Shown here piece by piece: positions 37,022-47,100 of a stretch of 64,000 nt of DNA. Origin of the DNA: Azolla caroliniana (Eukaryota; Polypodiophyta); NCBI GenBank assembly GCA_043228905.1, contig JBHGNT010000007.1, forward strand, positions 2,480,001 through 2,544,000, written 5' to 3'. Made by a program: the position numbers and the translations under genes. The notes below the pieces were generated by a model. The model saw only the letters and a program-made list of their open reading frames with translations. It was not told the origin of the DNA and did not search any database. Each line of letters starts with the position of its first letter. Positions within the stretch are counted from its first letter, which is position 1.

Positions 37022-37546
37022 CAATGGGTACGGTTTTGGCTCGAACCGAACCGAACCGTTAATCCATGGTTTTAACAGTTTATTGGTTCCAAGAATTTTT
37101 AATGGTTTGGTTTGGTTTGGATTTTCGATAAACGGTTCGGTTCGGTTCTAAAACTCGGGTTTATAGGTTTAAAGGTTTATCAGTTGTTGGTTAACTTCTT
37201 TTTTCTAACTTAATGGCTTATTAATTTAATGGTTTTTTATTGATTTAATTAATTTAACTTAAATGTTTATTTAATTTAATGGTTCAGTTAAAGTTTCTTT
37301 TATTGATTTAATAAAATTAACTTAAATGCTTATTTAATTTAATGTTTTTTTGTTCTATTAGATGTTTAACTAGTTTGATTTAAATGGTTAGGTTTAAAAA
37401 TATATTATTAAATGGTTTGGTTTAAAAAATTTATAAAATGTTTAAGTTTGGTTTCAACCTTTCCCTAAACGGTTTGGTTTGGTTTTTGTTTTATATAAAT
37501 GGTTCGGTTCGGTTTCTTTGCTTTGAAACCGAACCGTGCCCATTGC
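37022..37546. mobile_element. Non-autonomous TIR element (MITE-like), 525 bp
   Basis: The left end starts CAATGGGTACGGTTTTGG. The right end, reverse-complemented, starts GCAATGGGCACGGTTCGG, so the termini are inverted repeats offset by one base. Both sub-terminal regions carry multiple AACCG/CGGTT motifs in opposite orientation. The interior is very T/A-rich, with an internal duplication around TTATTTAATTTAATG. A perfect 13-bp direct repeat TATCAAAGCCTAC flanks it (37009-37021 and 37547-37559). No transposase is encoded. It lies about 200 bp upstream of the ABCF1-type TATA-like site. The CAATG start recalls hAT elements, but hAT elements make 8-bp duplications, so the superfamily is left open. 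Confidence 0.7.
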
Positions 37547-37559
37547 TATCAAAGCCTAC

Positions 37560-40454
37560 AACATAGATTATCTAATGAATAGTTAATGTGGGTTTTAAAT
37601 TGGAACATTACATTGCAAGTGTTTCACCCTTGATGTTGGGCTCAATCCAAGATTCAAGATATATCCATCCAAGAGCATCTTACTATTGAGCCTAGGCTCT
37701 CAAAGAGCCTTAACACTTACCTAAACTTACTCGCACAAGTTGTGTTGATGTGGCATTCATATGGCATCATCACCCAAGCATGAAGATATATAAGGTGCAC
37801 AAGGAGAGAACCTAGAGGAAGAGGAATGTCACTTGCTTCTTGCATGCTCAATATGCAAGTTAATTCACGAGAAGTACGATGACTTGTTTGATGGCCACTT
37901 AAATTTCATGTTGCACTCAAAACTCCATCGAGAAGGATGAACCCCCATCTTAGGAAGGAGCCACATACAAGTTGACATGTTGGTTTGGTCCCATAAGTAA
38001 AAAATTGTTGGCCCGCTCGTGGTTGCTAAAAATAGATTCTATTATATTCCCTTTATGGCCTTGAGTTTGTGTCCATGATTTCCCAAACACCATTACTTAA
38101 CTAGCCCATCACATCCTTGACTTTTTTTCTTGTTATTTCTTCCTCATAACCCCATATGTCCTCACTCGCACCCCAAACCCCCACCTAAAAGGATGTATTG
38201 TTTTGTATTTCAAATGAAAACTTACTCAAGGGAATGCATGAATGTCCAGGTCCCCAACACAAGAAAGATATGACATGTATGTTTGTATCATGTTGGTTAA
38301 CTTGACCTTACCATACACAATGTCATTTTTGTTTCGGACAAAAGCTGATGGAATGTATTGTTCCTAGGCTCAAGCTCCTAACTCCCAACTCTCCTCATCC
38401 CCTCTTGACAATAATAGAAAAGAAAAGGAATGTATTGAGTTTTTTTTAGGAGTAGTACTTGACTTTAGAGGGGGGCTATTCTTGTAAATAAATGGAAGTT
38501 CAAGGATACTCCTAGAGTTTTGTTTTTTCTTCAACAAAATTTGCATGTGCAGTCATTACACCACTTGTTTGATGACATTGTTCAAAATGGATAAAATGGA
38601 TAAAGGAAATCTTCTAATTTTCAACATTCATAAGAGACATAATTGGTGTGAGAATGTATTGCCTACTTTATAACATCATACACAATCATTGGATCTCAAT
38701 CTTGCAAGCCACAAGATTTCTTCCATGAATTTCAACGGTGGTGTGGTGATTTCATACCTTCGCACATTGATTTTCAATGGTGATCAAGTCTTACACATAT
38801 TTGCCCATGCTTTCAGGAACAAAGAATAGTTCATGTGGTTTCCCTTTTGGATAGCATCATCTTTGTTGATGAAGGTTTGTTGTACACCCCACTCCTTTGG
38901 TACACAATTTGGTTGTAAGATGGGGAACAAAAACATCATAATTGCTTATACTATGTATGAGGGTAGTTCAAAGTCTCTTGGAACTCAACAAATAAAGAAA
39001 TGTCCAACATTGTTAGAGGAAATTGCATCTTTGCCACGCTCTACCTTCCACACCATGAGAGGCATGGAACAAATTGGAAAGTAGAAAATGGACATTGTCT
39101 CTTCCATGACTCGAACAAAATATTAACAACAATATTTCATAATTACCAAATTATTATTAATTAATAATGATTAGTCTTCATGAGATTATGTGTAATTATG
39201 TTTGTAAACCTTTTGGTAGTTTTTTTGTGGTCTCTTGGTCATCACCCAATTGATATGGATCCAAACATTTTAATTTTTGAGAAAAAGAAGAGGTTCTAAA
39301 ATGCCTTCATTTCCTTATCCACGTGAATGACTCCTTCAAACTAAAATTGAATTTGATTGCATTATGGTAATCACACATCTAACCCGAGCTATGACGTGCA
39401 TTGTTATAGTATGAGTATTGATGAAGCCATGTGTTTGTTGCATTGATATATATATAAGTATTGGGTAATGCAAAATGGGTATCGGATGAGCATGGATATA
39501 ATCATATATCTAGACCATTCAATAAATCCAAGGTATCATGCCCTCGTGCTTTATCATCGCCTACCTTGTTCTAGAATGCATATAAGCATTTTGTATGGCC
39601 TTCTATAAGAGCTTGAGAGTCTAAAACATATAGCCATAGTGGTGTGAGCTCCATTATTTCAACGCGCAAGTATTGCATTTCTTTTTGTTGGGAGATTTGA
39701 AAAATGTGGGATGGTGTTTTAGTTTCTTGTAATTACTTTGCCACTGGTGTACTTTAGCTCTATCTAACCATCAATGAACAAAGATATGTGGTTTTGAAAT
39801 AAGGACTGAAGCATAGATGTTAGATTTTGGGATATAAGATACGGTCGACATAATTTACATTTGGGTTTGTGTTCGAAGATGGTTTCTAGCTATTCCATTT
39901 ACTCAAACAAAATATTGGGAAAATCAATATATAGCTTTGATATTGATAGACCATAGTCTATAGCTAATCTCCATGTAAGGAGATGTGGTTATTATATATG
40001 CTGATTGAACAAGGTATTGGGAATTTAGAGATGATTATTGGGGATACTGGCCTTTTCACATCGCAAGAAATGAAATGAAATGTTTCATCAATGCCTTCAA
40101 GAGGTTAAAGCATTTTGCATTTCATTGAGAAACATCATTTTTCACAAGTGCACAAGTTTGGGTCCATGATCGACAAACAAATTTGGGTTTGGTATGGCAA
40201 TTGAGGTGTTTGGGAGTTAAAATCTTCGTTTTGCCAAGCATAAAAAATTTGTCTAGGGATCACGGTTTTTTTCAATTGACTTATTGCAACACATTTTGTA
40301 TCGTGGATTACCAACTCGATGAGTGATCGCACAAAGAGAGTACCATTTCTTGGCTTGCAGAGAAAGAGGGAGCTCTAGGCAGCAATATGTGAAGTGCCTA
40401 ATGCGATTGCTTGGGAGTATGATAAGGAGGTGCCAAAATGAACACTGGATAGAG
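37560..40454. other. Intergenic DNA without recognisable genes
   Basis: Only short open frames occur, such as 38833-39084, with no family resemblance. No mobile-element protein motif was recognised. Confidence 0.55.
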
Positions 40455-40815
40455 TCGATACAAGCAAAGGTGTAGTAAAGGTGAATCGGATCGGCACATA
40501 TTAAAAAGGGGGTTGAGCAAAGATCAAAGTCCCCGATGATTCGGAGGAAGTAAATAGATCGACAAGATAGGATTGATACAAGCAAGGGCCAATAAAGGAG
40601 GATTGGATCTGCGAGGATTAAAAGGTCCCAATCAAAGATCAATGTCTCTCCGATGATTCGGAATAAGTAAATCCGATCAACAAAATTGATACAAGCAAGG
40701 GCCAGGAAAAGGAGGATCGGATGTGCGAGGATTAAAAGGCCCGATCAAATAATATAAGAGAAGTCTCTCATTTGATTATTAAGAGTAAGTATGTAAATTG
40801 GATAGACAAGAAAGA
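40455..40815. repeat. Tandem repeat, about 115-bp unit, three copies, upstream of the CPN20 gene
   Basis: GATACAAGCAAGGGCCA, GGATTAAAAGG, GATCAA and TCCGATGATTCGGA(A/G) recur in order, with copies starting near 40456, 40574 and 40687. The first two copies are the best preserved at the CCGATGATTCGG block; the third loses it. The array ends about 250 bp before the CPN20 start codon. Confidence 0.85.
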
Positions 40816-40920
40816 ATTAGAGTAGACTTAAGGACTTACAAAAACCTCAGCCAAAGAAGATAAAGAGAAAAAAAGGGGGGGTGTAGCAGAGTGTCAAGCA
40901 AAACCTTAGCCATCAAAGAT

Positions 40921-40975
40921 AGAAGAAGAAGAAGAAGAAGAAGAAGAAGAAGAAGAAGAAGAAGAAGAAGAAGAG
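40921..40975 (+). repeat. (GAA)n repeat in the likely CPN20 5'UTR
   Basis: About 18 uninterrupted GAA units end 87 bp upstream of the ATG at 41062. Read in the gene frame they would encode poly-arginine, but no in-frame upstream ATG precedes them, so they are taken as leader sequence. Confidence 0.93.
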
Positions 40976-41061
40976 GAGATCTAAGTTCCTCTGTTTTTGG
41001 TGCGTGGATTAAGACAGAGACGAGTTGTGTGTCTGCTCCCCTGTGGCTTCCAAGGTCTTCC

Positions 41062-44000
41062 ATGGCACCTGCAGCGATGATGACGATGATGGTAGGAAGC
41101 TCAGCCTGCAACTTGGGTTCCAGCAGAAGCAACCTCTTTGGAACCAACATCAGAAGCTTACCAATTCTCACCATATCCAATCGTCCATCACGAACATCCC
41201 TTTCAGCTCGTTCTGCTACCTCCATTGCTACCAAGGTATAACCCCCTCCCTCCCTCTCCCTCTCTCTCTCGCTGTGTCCTGTCTTTCTGGAAAACAGTCT
41301 TTTTTCGCTCGATAGAATATGGCATTATTATTAGCTGTAATATATGTAACCTTCTTTATGCTATGTAATTTTTTTCATGTGGAGTAAGAACACATGAGCA
41401 TTTGGCAGCTGGGGTTTTTTCGTCTTCTAACTTATGACTTTCAAAGGATATGGTTTTGTTTGGATGAAGATATTCTAGGTTTTCCATATATACAAATTCT
41501 TTGAATGCATGAAAATCTCTGCACGGGTTTATGGTGTAGTAAATTGCTTTGAAGAATTGGATTTTTGTATCCAAAAGCAGGGTTCATTCATGCTGCTTTG
41601 AAGCATAAATGAAGATAATTTTAGGGAGTAATTTACCTCAATGCACCACTTCGTAGCATATTGTTGGGTATATGTAAAGAGATTATTTATTTTATCTCAG
41701 TTCAATTTTTATGTTCCCCTCACGTCACCAATTTGAAGCATATGATTTTGTATGCATGTGGATAATTCTAGGGTTTACTTCACTTGGTTCTGTACATATA
41801 AAGATAGAGCTAGGTTTAGCTCACTCCACACACTGCTTTGAAGCATATGATCTTTATATGCAAGAAGATAATGTTAAGCTTTACCTTACTACATTACCTT
41901 TGAGGCACATGATTTTGTGTACATGAAGAATTAATGAAGATATGCCAAACTATTCTCTCAGTTCACTACTCTGAAGCCCCTTGGCGACCGTGTTCTCGTT
42001 CAAATTGAATCAACAGAGGAGAAGACTTCAGGTGGAATTTTATTACCTGTGGCTGCTCAGAGTAAGCCTCAGAGTGGTCAAGTGGTCGAGGTTGGGGATG
42101 GGAAGTCCTTTGGTGACAAGAAATTAGAGCCAAGTGTGCAGGTATTTTCTCCTTTTTTCTGTTTTTCTAAGTACATTTTGTATGGTTTATGGAAAGATTT
42201 ATGTGAATTATGTTTACTATTACACTAGGATCATTTTGGTGAGTATCACACTTGGATCATTATGGTTACTATTACAGTGGGTTCAGAGTAGTTTCTATTC
42301 AACTAAGCTTATTTTGGATGATAGTATAGAAGGGTTATTAGGGTTTCTATTGTATTTGGCTTATTATGGTTTCTTATTGATTAAAGTTTATTATCATTGC
42401 TCTAGCACTAGGATTATTATTGGTTCTATTGCACTAGTCTATTATGGACCATGATTGCTATTGCATTAGATTGCTTTTATAGCAGCCTTATATAAGGTTG
42501 CTATTAAGCCCATTGAATTTATTGTTTCTAGCCGATTTATTACGGCTATCAAATTGTTACAAGCAGTTTATTATGATGGCTATTACATTGCTCTCCTTAT
42601 GGTTTCTGTTGCACAAAGTTCTATATGGTGGTTATTATGTTGGGCTCGTTATGGTTATTAGCTTGAAATCTTCGAGCATGTTTTGGACATGAAATGGGTT
42701 AAAAAAGGAATGTTTAATATTGTACCTAAAATCTCTGATTTATTTAGATATTTTATTCTTAGAAAGTTACGTCATGATTATTTATATGTAGAATTATGCA
42801 TGCACTACATGCATTTTGTCACCAAAACTGATAATACGTATTGTATTATTGTTTGGTTAAAGGATAACTTAACGTAGTACAATCAAGAGCAGTCCTGGTT
42901 TTAGCTTTTATAATTAACAGCCATGACAGTAGACTTATTGTGCCTTCTCTTGGTATAATGACCTTTGCTCAGAAAGGGAGTAATGTGGTTTATTCCAAGT
43001 ATGCTGGAACAGAGCTTGAGTTTAATGGTGTAAACCACCTTTTGCTGAAAGAAGATGACATCTTAGGCTTCCTTGATACTGATGACGTTCGAGATTTGCA
43101 ACCACTGCATGATAGAGTTCTTATTGAGGTATTTGTGAACCTAGTCGGTTATACAACAGTCCTAGTGTATTTTGTAAGCTGTAAATGATTCTTGTTGATG
43201 TATCTCATCATTATTTTGTATATTTTTCAGATAGCTGAATCAGAGGATAAAAGTGCAGGAGGTGTATTGCTAACTACTTCATCGAAGGAAAAGCCCATTG
43301 TCGGAACGGTATATTGTGCTCGTGAATCTTTTTGTTATATTGTGCTGGTTGAGCCTGATTTTTGTTGTAAAATGCTCTCAGAAAGCTTATACTCTAAGCT
43401 GTTTTTTGTTGCAAACCCTAGACCACAGCTGCAATTCCAGACATTGATGTCTATGCAACAGGCTAAACCGTAGCGGCCTCTCATAAACCCTTAAGCCCAA
43501 CACTCAATCCTAAACCGTTAGTTTAGATTCCCCATTTCAGTGTCTTTTGGTCAGTAAACCATATATTCTGAACCGCATATAAACCCCACTACCCCTCCCT
43601 TAATCCTTTTGCCCATTTTCATCTCTATTTTGGCAGATTAAACTTGAGAAAACCTCAACCAAGGTAAGATTCCTATATTTTTACAGTCAGCATATTAACC
43701 CGTACTGCACAATCAAAACCCGTGTAGAAAATTCAAAAAACCTACTCTAAAATCAGATTGCTGCCATTTATTATACTCAAAAGATTAAATCCTAAACTCA
43801 TCTCGTAAGCTGCAATGCCAACCCGCATCCTAATCCCAAAATTAAAAATCAAGATGGTTGATTTATGTCTACTTGGCAGCTGCACTTTAAACACAAAGTT
43901 TCTCATAAACCCTAACCCCTTAACCCTAATTTTATAAATCCAGCTTAAGATTGGTAATTTTGTGTATTTGGTAGGTTAAAGCTGTGGGCCCAGGAACATA

Positions 44001-44148
44001 TTGTGAGGATGGAACGCAAAAACCTCTCGACATCATCCCGGGAAACACCGTAATGTATTCAAGGTATATTGGCCATGAGTTCAAATCAAAAGATGGAAAG
44101 GAGTTTGTAGTGATCAAAGCTATGGATATCTTAGCTGTCCTACCATAA
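41062..44148 (+). CDS. CPN20: Chloroplast 20-kDa co-chaperonin (double GroES/Cpn10 domain)
   Basis: Five exons: 41062-41235, 41962-42141, 42973-43128, 43231-43308 and 43975-44148 (TAA), all phase 0, 253 residues, the same length as Arabidopsis CPN20. Residues 1-58 form a Ser/Arg-rich, acid-poor chloroplast transit peptide. Two Cpn10 domains follow. The first reads [13 protein letters not shown], a mobile loop [10 protein letters not shown], then [13 protein letters not shown] and KEDDILG. The second reads [35 protein letters not shown] and [11 protein letters not shown]. It caps the plastid Cpn60 chaperonin and helps stromal proteins fold. The start is in good context (CCATGG). The exon 4/5 junction falls in the second domain after IVGT. 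All domain cores are present. Confidence 0.96.
41236..41961 (+). other. CPN20 intron 1 with degenerate repeats
   Basis: A 726-bp intron in the transit-peptide region. From about 41585 it repeats TTTGAAGCATATGAT, followed by a GCAT/ACATG-AGATAA segment and a CTTTAC/GGTTTAC segment, about four diverged copies up to the acceptor. Confidence 0.7.
42215..42670 (+). repeat. Degenerate short tandem repeat in CPN20 intron 2
   Basis: Phrases such as TATTATGGTTACTATTAC, GGTTTCTATTG and GCACTAGGATTATTATTGG recur about every 30-45 bp with many changes, forming a T-rich array between the exon 2 donor (42142) and exon 3. Confidence 0.65.
43637..43663 (+). other. Candidate 27-nt cassette exon in CPN20 intron 4
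   Basis: TTTTGGCAG precedes and AAG|GTAAGAT follows a 27-nt segment without stop codons in phase 0. Included between exons 4 and 5 it would add nine residues (IKLEKTSTK) after IVGT. Its use is unproven; the constitutive join without it restores the conserved domain. Confidence 0.35.
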
Positions 44149-47100
44149 GCTATTTGCAGTGGAATGTCTTCTTGAAACTTAAGCCATTTTTTCGATGAGA
44201 TGAGTTGGGATATCTCAACTGGCATATGAGAAAAGCTATAGAGTTTAGTTTCTTTTTTTGCCTCAAATTGTGTTTGTGTTTCTTTATTTTCTGATATTTG
44301 GTATGTGATTGGTGTCGTGTTAAAGGATGATATTTGTTGGAGCGTAACTGCAAATACCCAATTAGGCGAGATTCCAAGATGTGAAAATGTTGTTTGTAAT
44401 TCTGTTATTAGTCCCTGGATGTGATATGGAAAATGCTTCGCGTATAATTTATATGCAAACACTACTTAATTGTTTCTTAACTTCTTGTGTAATAATATGA
44501 AACTTTGGTATAATTGATGGCAAACACCCTTTAGAGTATGTGGATTCGTGCAGTATATTTAATGTGAAATAGAATGTGGAAATTTGTATGAAACTGTAAG
44601 GATATGATGTGGAAATGGTTACTGTATACATGATGTAAAGCGTTACCTAAGATGGTGCTTGCAGATCAAAGACCTTAACCACTATCACTACTAATGTTTT
44701 TTGTTGGAAAACTATTAAGGTACTACTAAGGAAATTTAAAAAATTTATGTATTGCAAAGGAATACAAGATTTTTGTTGGATCATTTCACCATTTCAATGA
44801 ATCCCTAGATTCTCTGTCTTGTATGTTTTGGCTCAATGTAAGGTTTAATCATGTTTGCCCCATTAGCATGGATTATTTCATGTATAGGTGTTGTAACCTT
44901 TGCTTCAGTGAGTGCTAATGGCTAGACAGTAAGACATTGTGCACCTTTACTATGCATACCCATGCCTTTGGGGATCTAAGCAATGATGGGTCTAAAAAAC
45001 AAAGTCTTAAATAATGCTACACCCAAGGGTATCCTCTTAGCACGGTTATGCATGGTTGAAATATATGTTGGCTATAGAACAATTAACAATGTTTTGTCCA
45101 AGAGATAGAGCTAGGACCTTGCCACTTGTTGCATTCATATATCAAACTCATGGTTGTAGTGTCACTTGATGATAATACTCCAACCATTGCCTCTTTTGAT
45201 GGTACCATCCACTTTTTAACTTTCTCATTTTATGTGTATGGGTTATTTCTTTGTAGCAATGTTTGGCTTTGGTTTTTGGGGGAAAAGGTTGTGCTAAGGA
45301 AAAATGTGTTAAGAGTTCTTGAACCTAGGGATCCCCTTGGTATGGTCATATAATCATATTGGATAAGCTTATGGGACACATCACCATGCTTTTTCCATGA
45401 TGTCTTTACCACTTACTTGCATTAATATACCAAACTCATGGCTGACATAATAATTGACAACAATCCTAATCAACCATCAAACAACTTAAACCAAGGATCG
45501 TGGTGGTACAAAACATCATAACTTCTAAGGATATGTTTAATAATATTGAAGAGGTCATCGATAACAAGAGGAGTTAATGTGCGAATGTCTTGGCACTACC
45601 TGCTTCATTATGGAAAGGTATAATCTCATGTAGCATAATGGATCAACACCATATCTTATATGTGGGTGCAAACACACGTTCCTATGGTTTCAATCATTTC
45701 TGCAAATACTTAGTAGTATGTTGTTGCCATTGGGATACATTTGTATATATTACTCATGTACATAACTGCCTATATGGAATGTGAAAGCTTTTGACTCAAT
45801 TTTTCTTGTGAAAGTTTCACCTTCACTTTGTGAACCTTATGTTGTTTTTATATACTTTCCACAAGTAAGTTCCTTTGATCCATATCAATCAAACTATTAA
45901 GTACTAGTGTATGTTTGACCAACTACTTTCATTGGCATTGGTAGTAGAAGAGAAAGAGAACATTTAGATACCATGTGAAGAGCTTGATGTCATAATATGA
46001 AAGGGGACAAAGGCCATAATACTTAAATTCTAAGTATAAAATGTAAGCCTTTTGCTTCTACTAATACTACTACTACTTCATTCCTCATAATCTAAGCTAA
46101 AGCCCCCCTCGCTCATCATGATAACCTTGATTAAAGCCTTAGTGTTAAGTGCTTCACTCTATGACTTGGATTAATCTCGTATTCATAATAACCTTGATTA
46201 ATGGTAGTATGTGATTATCAACGTTCATTTAGATCATCAACACAATCACATATAGCTTAAGCATGATTAATAACCATACTTACCAATCCAACCAACATTA
46301 GGGTAAATGTTAGAATCTTTATTAATGCTAAGCAAAATTAAAGAGGGAAAATAAGGAAGAAAGGGTGCCAATCCTCCTGAGCACCCCCTAGCAAAGGTGA
46401 GAGATGGATCCAATTCCCTTGCCGATGTCCCATACCACAATGTACGGACATGGATCATACCTTGGGTTTGACAAAGGAGGATGTACATGTGTATGAGGCT
46501 AAAGCTTTGCCACATTGTCAGAGTCTCGACTCTCCATCTCAAAACAATACAGAAAAGAGATCCCTTGGTGAAGGTACCTAGCCTTCTTATATAGGCTCAA
46601 ACCCTAGGTCATTGCGTGTGTTTCCCACTTGGTTGGTTTTTTTAATAAAAAGTAGCCAAGTGATGAAACACTCTAAAGTAAGTTATCACCCCTGTAGGAT
46701 TCAGATAACTCAATCCTCACCCTTCATTCCTTATGCATTAGCCCACTGCTATGGTTACAATTATGTTCATAATAGAAAACAATAGCTTGGATCCCATTAA
46801 ACCTCAATGAGGAAATGTAGCTCCAATTGCGAGAAAGATGTGTGCTTGGTGTAACACACTAGAAGCAACACATCCACCATGTGTAATGGGATAACATGAA
46901 ATTCACACATAACCTTTCGCCATTCTAATTATTTGATTGAAAAGGTAAAGATAATAGGCATGGCAACGTGCGTATTGGTTTAATGATTCATAACAGTTCA
47001 TATGATGAAACTTTGAATTATGTATATATCAAACTAAAAGACAACAAATGTATTTGCAATGTTTCTACTTAAAAAGAAAACAAGTTTTTTGATTGTCAAA

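Noticed and set aside
40891-41061. Poly-arginine N-terminal extension of the CPN20 protein
   Set aside because: It has no in-frame ATG; the open frame begins at a non-ATG codon and the poly-Arg run is the GAA repeat. The ATG at 41062 is in good context and begins a normal transit peptide.
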